DNA of 64,000 nucleotides from Adiantum capillus-veneris (taxonomy: Eukaryota > Streptophyta > Polypodiopsida > Polypodiales > Pteridaceae). The notes beneath the pieces were generated by a model. The model did no database searches. It was not told where the DNA came from and was given only the letters and a program-made list of their open reading frames with translations. Where the stretch lies: positions 107,428,054 to 107,492,053 of the forward strand of contig CM043949.1 in the NCBI GenBank assembly GCA_014529385.2, written 5' to 3'. Position numbers and translations under genes: made by a program. Positions 24,540 through 37,639 of the stretch are shown here, piece after piece (positions within the stretch are counted from its first letter, which is position 1; every line of letters begins with the position of its first letter).

Positions 24540-26330
24540 ATGAACGAGGTAATGCCAGATATGAGAGTGGCAAGGGAAAAAGTTAAGATTGCTTTCTACC
24601 AACATGGAAGTTTGGTGATATTGGAGAAATGCTCCGCATGATGGTGCGAGATCTATGGGACCACACTAAAGATGGTAGCCTGGAATTGTAATGGGTCACT
24701 TCGTCTTGATGTAGGGGCATTTGAGGACATCTTTATGAGGAGAGATAGAGTCTCTTACTCAAAGACACACTAGAAACCGAGACAGCTTATGCCACATGTG
24801 ACTGGATATATGTGGGTGACAACTTGTTGATCTGAGATGAGATCAGGGCATAGGCGCAGAGGATCAGGAGAACATTCCTATTTAGAGAGGATTTACTGAG
24901 TTGATTGTGCACATTTTTTGATGATCAGGACAAATACATGTGGGTGATATTAACAAATTAGACATGCAGATTCTTGTACATTGCTATATGTTAAATTGCC
25001 CCCAACACATTAGTGTACGCTGCACCTAAAGGATAGTCCCCTTTCTCTATATTAGATGAAGACATATGGGAGTTTTCCATGAGGGATGGTGACATCATTC
25101 TCTTGGGGACTTTACTGCCAACATGAGGAATCATGAGACGACTTATTATGATATTTTATACCACACCATAGTGGATTAGGAGATCAACACCCACATTTTC
25201 CATGAGATCGTCTTCAATGTGTTAGTGTTTTCATTGAGGAGAGTAGTTGAGACTAGATTGACGAGAGCTTATGCTGCCCTAGGAAGATTAGAGAGGATGT
25301 GTTTTTAGGTTTAATTTTAGGAACCTCAAACAAAACTATGGCTCTTTGATACTTTAGTGACATCAGCTATGCTTTATGGACCACTCCAATAGACCTGGTG
25401 GCACTGATGGAGAGGCCTTTGGTTTCTATGATCTCTTCAGTGATTAGAGCTAAGAATTCAAACCACATGAGATTATCAGAGCAGAGTTGGTTGCATCTCC
25501 ACTCATGGTCGAGGTACTCACCAGATCAGTCTCCTTAATGCACAGACGTAGGTATGTTCGCTTAGCTCTTGAGTCTTCATGGCAGCTAGCATTGTAAGGG
25601 GATACTACTTGATGGTATGGATAGATGACATTGTGGTTTTAGTTACACTGTTTGGATATGGATAAATTGCCACCTTTCCAGGTTTCTTTGGATGTACCCT
25701 CTCTGTCTATTAAATGCACAAAGGTCACCATGCTCATTCGTCAGGACCTATAGCTTGACACTAGGAGGACTTGGATTCAGGCAAAACAAGAGTTGGGCAT
25801 GAAGATGACTTTCTATAGAGAGCATCTTCACCAGTTGATGGAGGATGGGTTTGTGAATAAACCTAGTTACATGGATACACATTCATCTTGGGAGATACTA
25901 TGTGCCTTCAGTCAGTTACACACCTCTTTACATCAGCTTGAGTTTGAGACTAGCAAATTTAAAGGGATACCTACAAAGACTAAGATAGGCCAGCTATGCC
26001 ATTTGGAGCCCAAGATAGCGGCTACATTACATATGTCATTGTCCGACGTACTATGAGATACGGGGGCGATTTCATTTTTTCTTCAGAGAGGCTTTTGGAA
26101 CACTATCTAGGGTCATAAGATATCAAGATCAGAGATATCTTAAGTTATTTTTACTCAACCTACACACACATAGAGAGAGCCTATTGGAAAGGCCACCAAA
26201 GAGATAGTCTTAGAGGCAGATTACAGATTTCTTTAGACCACCTACTAGGCAGATAAATGGATAGACCACTTAGCAAAGCCTAGATATCACCGACACCAGA
26301 GGTACGTTGATTGATTAGGCTACTGAGCTA
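24540..26330 (+). mobile_element. degenerate LINE-like (non-LTR retrotransposon) remnant
   Basis: Shattered plus-strand frames keep recognisable pieces in LINE order. Near 25085 a segment encoding RDGDIILLGDFTAN resembles the GDFNA motif of the apurinic endonuclease domain. Near 25345-25380 follows LWLFDTLVTSAMLYGPLQ, like the post-RT region. At 25793-26056 there is MGMKMTFYREHLHQL followed by CHLEPKIAATLHM, resembling the Cys/His tail. The catalytic reverse transcriptase core is not visible, so it is internally deleted as well as mutated. The assignment rests on motif memory, not a search. Confidence 0.5.
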
Positions 26331-26723
26331 GGGAGATCTAGATGCCTGCAACTAGGGTATACCTCACAACTACAATAGAGGATACTGATTACTTTAGCTC
26401 AACATGCAAGATGCCGAGTACGAATACTTACCATGGAAGATATTGACGATATTCTACAATGACTGATGCACTACATCCTCGGACAATAATTTTATACACT
26501 GGGATTGCACTACCCACTATTTCACCGTCACACACATTACGATACACAACTATGAGTCGCTTAAATTCACGACAATAGACACTTAGTATTTATTTTATTT
26601 CATTTCATTTTATTTTGTACCCTTACGTTGTATCAGATTCATTAGAATTGTACCTGTTTGGCCTCATAGATCATTTTGGCCTTTTGAAGACATTTTATAT
26701 AACATTTCATTTCAGCTCTCTCT

Positions 26724-26765
<42 letters not shown>

Positions 26766-28179
26766 CCATTATAATTCAAAGACGTGTTAGAATTCCCTCC
26801 ATTTTTCTAAGCTCATCCTTTCCTCCATAGTCAACAACCTTTGCTTAACATGCTTGTAGTTGTTGCATTTTGAATCATCACTCTACCTTTAATCTCTACT
26901 TATCTTGGAAGATCCCTCTCTGTAATCAAGCTCACTCTAAATGACATCTAAAATGCTTTCATGTCAAGACATTATCAACACATCAAAATGGTGTCGATTT
27001 AAAGAAAGAATATACAACCATGCAAGGTAGCACATCCAATCCCAATGTTGTTGATCAACTATGAAGAATTGGATGCAAAGGCTCATATTTGCCCAAACAA
27101 TATGGAGGCCTACTTGGCTATTGCAGGATATTCTATTCAATGTTCTTGAAGGAAATGGGAACACGAAATCAAACCTTTGCTACATACTCTTCTCTATGCA
27201 AGAAGTATGTTAAGGACAATCAAAAAGTCTATGAGGATGCCAATGAAAAGTCAAAGTAGCTCAATGATAAAATTGTGAAGCTCACTAAAAAAATCTAAGC
27301 AACAAAAGAAAGAGCAAGAGATACATTCGGACATTTACATTCAACTCTAGCACACTACACATAATATGTTGTGTCGTCCCCCTTGGCTTCCATGCATACA
27401 ACTGCAAGAGAAAATCGATGTCACTACTATGTGCATGTGGTGGAGCTTGAAAGAAACGCATCCGCCGATAAACTAAGTATGGAAACTAGCATACACATAG
27501 ATTTTGTTTTGTGTATGCTCTAGTTCCATGCATGCTACTAATAGTTTTATGTTAATCGACTTGCATTTGATATAGATGATGATGGGAATCGATTACCATT
27601 ATTAATCCACAAAACATGTACACATTGTCAAACCAAAGAAACTTGTAAAGTTGTTGGACAATCCATCCAATGTTATCATGACCAAAGTTTTGTGCCATGA
27701 GTTTTTCTTTGAATTGAAAGATATTATGTCATCTCAAGAAATGATAAACGCATGCAATAATGTGGGAATAAGCTTCAAGGCATATGAAGCCCTGTACATA
27801 ATGCAATAGATCATAGAGAAATTGGATTGTTTGAATTGCTACCGATATGTACAACGTGAGACTTGCAAAGAAATGCGTCAAATATGATGCCACAAACTTA
27901 TCAGGTGGGTTCAATGGATTGATGATGCCATGCCAATGGAAGAAATCAAATCCTTTTGCTACAATGAGTTCAACATTCTGTATGTTGACTTGTTGAAGCT
28001 TTAGCAATTGATGATCAAATTTTATGGATTAATACATGAGGAGTGCGGTGGTAAAGTCATCTTTGTGAGATGAATTCCAGGTTGTGATGTGTCAACATTG
28101 AGAGTAAGAAATGAACTTTAAAGACCTACAAAATGACTGAGTGAATTGTAAAGATCTACAAAGTGGTTTATATAGCCAA
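26331..28179. other. unassigned sequence with a CT/TG microsatellite
   Basis: A (CT)n(TG)n run lies at 26716-26760. Broken plus-strand frames near 27150-27480 contain Lys-rich segments (KKYVKDNQKVYEDANEKSK) that could be an old gag, but no domain is clear. Confidence 0.4.
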
Positions 28180-28189
28180 AGTCATTTGC

Positions 28190-28440
28190 TTCTTTGAAAA
28201 AAAAACCCAAAAACAAAACGAAAAGCTAAAAATTAAAGCAATGTTTGGTAATAAAACAACATCTCAATTAACCGACAACAATAATAGATCAAGTTGGACA
28301 CTTTCACATTGCGAAATTCATTTCAAACTTCTTTGAAAAAAATCCAAAAATAAAACTAAAAGCTAAAAACTAAAGCAATGTTTCATGATAAAACAACACA
28401 TGACACCATCTCAATTAATTGACAACACCATATTACAACA
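28190..28440. repeat. two diverged copies of a ~140-bp unit
   Basis: Copies beginning near 28190 and 28330 share aaaagctaaaaa, taaagcaatgttt and ataaaacaacat blocks followed by catctcaatta. They precede the satellite described next. Confidence 0.7.
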
Positions 28441-28829
28441 TTTATATGCGATATTTTTAAATTGCTACTCTTAAAAGTTTACTAACAATCTCTAGGCCAA
28501 ATACTTGATCATGAACCAAAGTCTTCACTTAAAAGTTTATTTAAAACTAAAACACTCCACCAAAACTTGAAAATTGAAAAAAATATTCAGAGAGATGAGA
28601 TACGAAATACCATCTTTGTTAAGTAAGAGTGAAATTTGCATTAGTTACCAAATTTTAGAGTAATGCACCTCACAAAAAAAATCATTTTCTTGTTTTTACC
28701 AAACAACTTTGTCATGACAACAAAGGCATACTATTCAGGCAATGCATATTTCATGTTGGGATACATTAACTCGTGAAGATGGTCAAGGTGCCAGTCATCA
28801 TTGAACACTCGAAAAGGAAACTAGTTCAT

Positions 28830-29201
28830 GTGGTGCAAATAGTACCAAGGCCTTTAGAAGTGTTCAAATTGGTACTTTTGATAAAAGTTAAAAAGAGTCA
28901 TATAGGACATTTCAAAAATAGAACTTTTAGCTTCATAAAGTATCCAATTTAAAACAATTTAGCATTGCTAAAAAGATGAACTTTGGTATAATATGGACTT
29001 TAAAAAACAACCTAATTTGATGCAAATAGTGCCAAGGCCTTTGTAAAGTTTCAAATTGAGTAATTTAGAAACTACTACGAGGGTAATTGTCCAAAAAAGT
29101 ACCATATAAGAACTTTGACAATAGAAAGTACCCAATTTAAAACATTGCTATTGCATGTGTCTAACAAAGAATTGTCTTATTTGGTGCAAATATTACCAAG
29201 G
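28830..29201. repeat. degenerate ~170-200-bp satellite, left part
   Basis: Units share a block of the form ttggtgcaaatagtaccaag plus gcctttgtaaag, at about 28837, 29018 and 29181. The third unit is cut by the LTR element at 29202 and resumes at 40342. The continuation at 40342-40740 has another unit near 40520 (ttgacgcaaataggtccaaa). Confidence 0.75.
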
Positions 29202-29510
29202 TGTTAACCCTCACAGACACCCTATCACCTTCGATGAACACCTTATTATTTATTTGATTGAGTCATGGATCGGGCTTGTCGGTCTAATAGGTATGTAGGT
29301 GATCGTCGATGAGAAGCGCACCATTTATCTTATTTTTACAGTAGTTTTGCAATGACCGGCCATTGTGAACGTCCATGTGTGAATGGGTCAAACTCTTATA
29401 AAAGGTCCATTTGACCTAAAAATCCTCATTCTGGGAGGTGCAAGCTAAGAAGTGCTCTTGCTCCATCTCTGTCTTCTTCTCCTTCATGTACTCATGTGTG
29501 TGTGTGTGCT

Positions 29511-29563
<53 letters not shown>

Positions 29564-29779
29564 ATTACAGCGACGGGGAGGCGGTTGATCGCGGCATCGA
29601 CAACAGCTCCTTCTTCACAGCGTAGGATCCTTCAGGACGGAAGCATTGAGCGGTGAGTGACATACCATTGTTTCTTTGAGCTTGCTAGAACTGTCTAGTT
29701 GTGTGTTTGTAGCCTTTCAAAGCTCGCACACATTGCACAGGCAAGTTTCCAACCTCCGACACGTGCGGCAAAGCGCACA
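29202..29779 (+). repeat. 5' LTR of the 11.1-kb element
   Basis: Starts TGTTAACCCTCACAG and ends GCGCACA. It has a TATA-like ttataaaagg near 29396 and an (AG)n run at 29514-29562 in the likely transcribed R/U5 part. Confidence 0.88.
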
Positions 29780-29783
29780 TTTT

Positions 29784-29801
29784 TGGCGCCGTTGCCGGGG
29801 A
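29784..29801 (+). other. primer binding site, tRNA-Asp-like
   Basis: tggcgccgttgccgggga follows the LTR after four T's. This is the familiar plant Ty3 (Athila/Tat-type) primer sequence. Confidence 0.85.
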
Positions 29802-30387
29802 CTGCCTTGCACTAAGCTTGAGGAGCACTTAATGCTACCTCAGGAAACCTTCACTTCTGTCATTTTTTATTTTTTAATGAGTTGTGTGAGAATTGTTAAG
29901 TGATTGCAATGGACAGTTTTAGCAGGTTTTTGTAAGCTCTGTTAAGTGTTGTAAAGTACTTGTTTTTGTTAGATTTGTTAGATATGTAATGTGCAGGTGT
30001 TAGCAGATCTGTTAGTCAGTGTAAATCAATAATGTGCAGTAGACGATAAGTAGATTGAGTACTCTGTGAGTGAGCAGTGTTGTTGTGTAAGAACCAGGAT
30101 CAGGACTAGGACCAAAACCGGGACCTTACTGTGTTACATAGTGTGTGAGCAGAGGTAATAAGTGTTAATTAGTTGTGTTAGCTACATGGAGGTTAGACAG
30201 AGCTGCTAGGAGCTGTTGTGTGCGCGTGTGAGCTCGGCGTCCACGCGGTAATATTATCCTCAGAAAAAAGATTTTTTGAAAAAAGTTTTTTTAATTAAAA
30301 ATAAAAATAAAAACAAAAAACACTCAAAATATTTGAGACCAAAAAGATAATTCAAAAACAAAAAGAAAAAAAATTCTCATTTTAAGA

Positions 30388-30552
30388 GGACGATGACCAG
30401 GACTAGGACTAGGACCAAGACTAAGACTAGGACTAGGACAAGGACCAAGACCAAGACCAAGACTAGGACCAGGACTAGGACCAGGACCAAGACTAGGACC
30501 AGGACCAGGACCAGGACCAGGACCAAGACCAGGACCAAGAACAAGAATAGGA
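30388..30552 (+). repeat. GGACCA/GGACTA hexamer array
   Basis: About 27 units of ggaccA/ggactA/ggacAA-type hexamers lie in the element's leader. A few more units lie at 30090-30125. The Thr-Arg/Thr-Lys and Val-Leu reading frames across it are repeat artefacts. Confidence 0.9.
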
Positions 30553-30909
30553 CCTCAAGTGAAGAGAGGACATGTGGGACAAGTACCTCAAGTCCTCGAC
30601 CATCGCCTTTATATTCACCCTTTGGACTTACTAATTCTAGCCCTCTTTCCACCTAGGAAAAGACTATTTTTAGGATTCTAAGGGCTTTACGTAACCATAT
30701 CGGGGGCTATAAAGCACGGCACGTCCCTCTAGCCAAGATGTTCATTTTGAGCTATCACACACCATAATCTGTCGTTTGGTTAGAGAAAAGGACAAAAAAT
30801 AACCAAAAAATTTGGGTTGTAAACACCTAAAAACTAAGTGAACGATCTTCACGGACACTCACCAATGTTTCTAGAGCGTTGAGGTCCCATACACCTACGC
30901 TCCAGCCGC

Positions 30910-33880
30910 GTGCTAGAGGACGAGCACATAGAGAGTGTCTCCGTTTACATGGGCACTCCTTATTCCTCCACCTTAGGCTCTAGGTCCTCAGCAAGAACCC
31001 AAGGTAGTACCAGTCAAGACCCACATATTGTGTCTAGTGGTTCTTCCTCTGACTACAATGTCATGGAAGGTTACCCGATGCCTAATCTTGATAGTCCAAG
31101 CCAAGACATGCATGCCATGGGCCCACGGTCCAGGACGAGCATACTTAGCCGCTTGAAGGAGACTTTTAGTAGATCCACTCGCTTCGAACATGGAGTTAGC
31201 GATGTGAATGAAGGGGGTGTGGAAGTGAACTCTCCATTCATGACCAACGTAGACCCCATGCTCCCGGAGAGTGTGCATGTGAATACTCCATTCACTGCAC
31301 CACCTGACTCTTCATAGCTATTCTCCTCCGAGGTTATATTACCTGATGGTAGAAGCCTTGCCGAAGTGCAAGAGGTTGAGCAATATATCATTGCGACTAG
31401 GGAAAAGGAATTCAAGAGCCTACGCAAGGCAGAAGAACGGAGATACCTAAAGGCAAAGGCCCCTATGTCAACATCCATGCTAATCAATCAATTGAGTGCT
31501 CCAGAATTAGCAACCACTAAGGGTTAACCCATAGGGAGCCACATTGCATCTAGTTCAAAGGAAACCCCTAGCACCTCAATCCTAGATAGAGCATTTCTAA
31601 ATGAGAACTGGGAGTATGAACTATAAACGGAGACTCTAACCGACCTATACACAGGTCACACCTATTACGTGGGTTGGTTAGGTGTCCTATAATCCACATC
31701 GGGTGCTACTAGCATAGAGGATCAACAACAAACAATTTGTGATGTCATCCATAGGGTTATTGAGCTGGAGAGGCAGAACAAAGGGATCCACATGCCTTCA
31801 ACGGGTCTCATGAGATTCTTAGATATAGGGAAGGCTAAGCGACCAAGTTTATCACAAATGGAGACTCCCTCGGTAAGCTGGATGGATCTTCCATATGTTG
31901 TTTCTCCAAGGGTCTCAATACAATATGAGCCCACAAGTAATAGCTTTACCTTTACAAGTTTAGCTCATCTTTCTCTTGATGACACCACGGCTACCATGCC
32001 TACCCCAGTGATGGGCATGACAAAAAATACGTCATGGATCTCATTTGTTAGTAAAGCACCACTACATGGTAGCTTAATGCCTGCTACATTACTTACAAGT
32101 GTGTATCAATCATATGCACCTATGGGTCCTTATGCTCATGTAGCTCCTACCCCTCCCATTGTTTCAACAACTTATGCTCCACAACCACAACATCCGAGCT
32201 CTTATTTCAATGGGACCATATCGACTGCTGGCATTAGCATATCACATCTAACGTCTGCTATGCCTAGGGCCACACATATGAAATTTAGGCCACCACATGG
32301 CACAACATCGTACCCAACTTGGAACCCAAGGGCTGCATATACGCCAAGCCCAATGCCAACCCCCATTCCACATGCAGTCTCGAGAGCGCCTGTCCCCACT
32401 ATACTTGCTCACTTAGGTGACTTGGCAACATTTGCTCAAGATTTTGGTCGATCCATTACTAGAAATATGCGTAACACTTCTGATAGAGAGCCTAGAAGTA
32501 AGGCAGTACAAATAGCCAAGCTCACACAAAAATTTAGTGGAGACAGGAATGTGAGAAAGCATATCGAAGTGTTTGAACAAATATGTGATTCCCTAGGGGA
32601 ACACAATGACCTGCATAAGAGTAATGCTTTAAGCCTGACCTTGAGTGGCAAGGCTAGGGATTGGTATAGAATCCTAAGGATGGAAGAGAAAATGATCTAC
32701 CCTACTCTTAGGAGACTGTTCTTGAAAGAGTACATACGAGAAGGAGTACTTTGGGGTGTAGCATCTCAGCTCTAGAAAGCCCAACGAGAGGAAGGGGAGT
32801 CAGTGAGAGATTTTATTAGTCGCTTGAAGCATTTAAATTCTTGTTGTAATCCAAATGAGCGCTTCAATAATAACCAATTTCTTGATAGGTTCATTAGGGG
32901 AGTACGACATGAGGATATCTACAATGGCTAGTCATTAGAGGTATCACCACTTGGGAAACAGTTACCACCAATTCTATCCAATTGGAGAATAATTTAATGA
33001 TTCAAGGTGAAAGAGTGTCTACTGAGCCTAAATCTACTAGCTCGCAAGCATCGGTGCATCAACCAATGACCCTAAAGCCTTATGCTAAGGAGCCAAATAT
33101 ATTTGAGATGACTTTAGCAGATCTCACCAAGGCCATTCAAGAGAGTGAGACAATTGTGCTCCACAAAACAATCATATGTATCCAAGAAGGGAGCAACAAT
33201 GGTGCTCGGTTTGCTATGGTCTGCATAGTACCAGTGAATGCACTACGTCTAGAGTAAAATTCAATGGGAATTGCAATGCCTGTGGGAGGTATGGTCATCA
33301 AGCCAAGGATTACATAGTGTTTAAACGCGCGATGGCCAATAGACCAACCTTAGCATGGACGGACACACCTCGAGTGCCTGCATTGATGCCGGTCTCACAT
33401 CTTGAACAAACGTCACAACACATGGTCCCTAGGGCCCAAAATGTTGTTCAAACAACACCCTTACCACCTCAAATGCTAGGATCGCAACCACCACATTCGA
33501 GGATCACTTTTGTGAATCAAGTGGATTGTGAGTCATCTATTGCTTGTTTGGAAGGCTGTGAGGAAGATATAGACCCTAATATTGCCTATGGGATTGATGC
33601 ACCTGAAGAATGTCCACAATATTACATGGAGGACTATTGGGGACAAGTCAAAACTGTCTATCAAGTAGCTGCTCTTGCGGCAAGAGGCCAAAATATCAAG
33701 TACACTGCCAAGAGACCACCTCTTCAATGCTACGAGTGTGGAGGTCCACATCGTGTAGCCGAGTGTCCTATTAAATTACAAAATAATGCCACAATGATGT
33801 AAAACAATCAAGCAAGCACATCCACAATGCCGATACTCATGTGTAATCGGTGTGGCAATCATTGGATTGCCCAATGTCCT
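30910..33880 (+). pseudogene. gag of the 11.1-kb element, with several stops
   Basis: An N-terminal frame (30910-31317) is Ser/Pro-rich. The central frame (31792-32775) contains a retrotransposon Gag domain (FSGDRNVRKHIEVFEQICDS, then SGKARDWYRIL). After a TAG at 32773 the same frame continues (VRDFISRLKHLN) to another stop near 32930. Three knuckle-like clusters follow: CNACGRYGHQAKDY (last Cys lost), CYECGGPHRVAEC near 33730 and CNRCGNHWIAQC near 33843, the last after a further stop. The protein would form the element's particle; this copy is dead or needs heavy recoding. Confidence 0.75.
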
Positions 33881-34859
33881 AATAACCCACATGTGCCAAA
33901 GATCACGCCATTGAATTCAATTAAGGTTACTGAGGAGCCAACACAAAGTACACATGTGGTACTAGTAAATTTACTCATGCGATCGATGCTCCAAAACTAG
34001 AATTATATTCTTGAAGAAAGAGACACATCATCAATTTCCCAATCTCAAAAGAAGAAGAAAACACGAAGGAAGAGATCGCAAAAAGTAGCGAAGTCAGACC
34101 CCAGTTCAAAGACCAACATAGGGACTGGTGAGACGACCCCGTATATATGAATGACATTGAAGAGGATTTTGATTCAAGTGAAACCATGGAGACCAAAACA
34201 ACCACTAGGAAAGAAACAAACAAGAAAGATTGTCATGAGCCACAATGGCCAGGACCCAAGAAGAAGATAAGAACTTACCCAAACCCTACAAAGGAGATTG
34301 AGCGAGTCAAGCAATTAATGAGTTTGGTAGAAGAGAACCAAAGGGATCTAGAGCCAGCACCTAGGCAGATCTAGATTACGAACACCGTGTTCCCTACGCA
34401 AAAGCAGCCTCACAAAGTCCATAGATCACTAGCCATACCAAGTGTCATCCAAGAAGAAAGTGACTTTGAGTCATGGAAAAGTGGGTGTACTCCCTTCTTG
34501 TTGGAGAAAATGTTTACAGAGGGACTACCTGACCCTATCGAAGAAATAGAGATCCCATCTTCCCCACGTCAACGGACTGAAGCCCAAAAGGTGCCGTTAA
34601 ATATTGCCAAATTGATGGATTTCATGGCTTCAAAAGTTAGAACAACCATCATGTCCAAATAATATGGAGACCCCGAGCTATTCTTAGCTCTTTGAGCTTT
34701 CCTCAATGAGAACTGAAAGTCGGGCTACCACAATTTTCACAGATGGATGGAGCAAGGGAAGTGCCAATAGAGGAGGAACACTTAGATCCACAACCCAACC
34801 TAGATGAGAACTCTATTGTTGAAATATCTGTTAATAAGTTGGGATAATATTTCGAAGAC

Positions 34860-35400
34860 GATGAATCCAGTGCGACCATCCCAATCACTACCAAGGGATT
34901 AACTGTGAGGGAAATCCTTAATGGTGGCTAAGAATTGCAGGGAATCTATGGGAAGACCTCACCTTGGGACTACAAACATAGTAGTAAAGATGGCCAATGG
35001 GACTATTGTTAAACCTATTGGGATGCTAGAAGATCTCAAGATCAAGATCTTTGGACACAAAATACGGAAGACCTTCATTGTTATGGATTTTTCCAGGCAC
35101 ACTATGTCATCTAAAATGATCTTAGGACATCCTTTCATGAGGGAAGCAAAAATGGTGCATGACTGGTCTAAAAACCATGTCTACTTGCAGTTCCAAGATT
35201 TTGTCATTCAAGTTGATCTTGTAACTAGTCGGGCACATCCTCTAGGAAACAAATTTATAATTGATCATAGATCTGACACCGCAGTTCATTCGGCCCCATT
35301 GCAGTATTGTTACACATGTAAAATGGATACTGATATTGGGGAAGATTCTCCTTATATGGATTTTCTGCCTGGGATGACTGAGTCTGACAATGGGGATTAG
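34860..35400 (+). pseudogene. retropepsin-like protease remnant of the 11.1-kb element
   Basis: The frame 34921-35400 contains MANGTIVKPIGMLEDLKIKI and, further on, SSKMILGHPFMREAKMVHDW, matching the distal half of plant Ty3 aspartic proteases (ILGRPFL-type motif). The proximal half with the catalytic Asp-Ser/Thr-Gly is not found in this frame; a stop at 34930 and probable frameshift precede it. Confidence 0.6.
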
Positions 35401-36030
35401 GTCCACCTAGCAGCAACCATAGACACTTTGGGAAATAGGGGGACAACCTAGGTAACACCTGAGGGGGATGAAATGCCACAACTTGTACCCTTAAATATGA
35501 TAGGAGCAATGCATATAGCTTCTGACAAGACTCAACAAACTATAACAAGAAAAACATACAAATGGGTGCCTAAAGCTTCTTTAGCGACCATTTTTTATGC
35601 AAAAATACAGAAGCCTTGTAAGAAATGACCCACTCGCTCTAAGAAATGTAAGAAAATGTTGGTTGAATTCCTAAAAGACTATTGGAAGCCCAAGGCTACT
35701 ATGAAGGAAATGATCAAATCTAGGTGCCAAAATGTAAATTGTGTTCTTACCTGTCATCTGACCCATGTGAGACAAATCATGTAACAATAAAGTCGATTGA
35801 AGCTCGTGGGAAGGGAAAGATCACAAAACACTATACACCTCATCCGGAGCTAGTTTGGGTACCCAAGCAAGAACGACTTGTTTCGCTCGGCTCAATTATA
35901 GAGAAAACAAATGAAGCTTCTTGCTCTTTATGTAGTTCATATACGAAAATAGAAGCTTCGACACAACCTCCACCTACCATTGTACATATCCATACAAACG
36001 AGAAAGAATTTGCACCTCCCGTTGTAAGTT

Positions 36031-36450
36031 CATCACCTACAACAATGTTGCAAATAAAATCATAGGAGAGTACCTTCCCACCCTTGCAACTAGATGAAAT
36101 GCCTAGGGTGGTCAACAAATTATTGGTTAAAGTCTTCACCCATGACAACTTGGAACAATTGGTTTCAAAAGGTGATGACATCATTCCAAAAGGTATGATC
36201 TACCTAAGGAAGGGGGGAGTGTTTGCTGACATCCATCATTCATCACCTACAACAACGTTGCAAATAAAATCATAGGAGAGTACCTTACCACCCTTGCAAC
36301 TAGATGAAATGCCTAGCGTGGTCAACAACTATTGGTCAAAGTCTTTACCCATGACAACTTGGAACGATTGGTTTCAAAAGGTGACGACATCATTCCAAAA
36401 GGTATGATCTACCCAAGGAAGGGGGGAGTGTTTGCTGATATCCATCATTC
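36031..36450 (+). repeat. 210-bp tandem duplication containing a polypurine-tract-like end
   Basis: Sequence from catcacctac at 36031 repeats from 36241 with about 97% identity and a 1-bp deletion. Each copy contains aaggaaggggggagtgtttg, which resembles the true polypurine tract and LTR start at 39760-39780 (aggaagggtggcatgttgac). Confidence 0.88.
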
Positions 36451-37639
36451 ATTTGCTTCCTCCCTGACCTCTCAATCTCCTTATCTTAAGGAATGTATAT
36501 ATATAGCCCCATACTCAAGAAAAAAAAAAAAAAAAAGTAAAAGAGCAAGAGCCACCAAATAAAAAAGTAGAAACCTACAAGCTCTAGTACATTATCCAAA
36601 TTCATAAAAACACATTATGTACAAGGACACAACCTTTTGACATGACCCTTATAATATTCGCACACTAACCATCATCTATCTGTGTGTACATATATGGCTA
36701 GTACACTAGAGTCATCCACTCCTATCTTGGGTGAGAGGTATCCTCTTTACTTTTCACAAGTGTTTCACATAGTCTACCCGGTGCTTGTCTGTGAATGGGA
36801 TTTGGTAGATACGCTAGCGTGTGAGAATAATTTCGAGGAATTTGTTATGGCATAAGCCTCACATTGTGGTCCTACGGATGTTCGGACATTGCGGACCAGG
36901 AGTCATGCGGCTTTTGGGACAGTTCTTCATGAGATATCATGAGACAGGACGGGGTTTTGCACCGTTCCGATCTGTACTAGAGCAGCGGGTGTATTTGGGG
37001 GGGCATATCAATCTTTGTGGATATCTGTTCATGCAATCAATATATCATTCTCATGTAATTTTGTGTTCTGATACATATCAATGAAGACGACGATGTTCTG
37101 TCCCTGTGTATTGTCTTCTATTCTGTCTTAATATACCTTGTTGTTCATATAATGTAAGGCAGTGTCAGGGTATCCATTCCCGTAGTGCTTATTGTTCCAT
37201 TGTGGAGAAATAGGCATTACATATGGAGACCACGATGCGCGATGGGTGGCCTGCTATGAACATGCATGCGCACTAGGTCGCAGGGTCCTCCTGACTACCC
37301 TGTTGTTAAAATTGTGGGGAGACGACGGTGGCGAGGCGGTCCGGATGACTTTGTTTTCTCTACACCTCAGGCAGAGGAACATGTGTCTCCGTCGCCAAGC
37401 CCGGTGCATGGTCGGCGTATTCGACGGACGTGGCGTACTCCACGTAGTCAGTCATGTCCTCTTGCCATGTGCTCTCCCTCACCCACTCATGTTGCGCCAC
37501 CACCGACTCCGGTAAGTAGTCCCGGGGTTTGACCACCATCGTCCCCACCTCCTATTATTCAAGAGCTTTTTTCAGGAGGGGGTACAGTTGGGCAAGGGAC
37601 TATGGCACAGCTAATGGCGGGTGGTCAGATTAAATATAG

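Noticed and set aside
30377-30656. Val-Leu and Thr-Arg/Thr-Lys repeat proteins
   Set aside because: Both strands of the GGACCA hexamer array are open only because the repeat lacks stops.
31071-31487. Minus-strand frame of 138 codons
   Set aside because: Shadow of the gag N-terminal region read on the plus strand.
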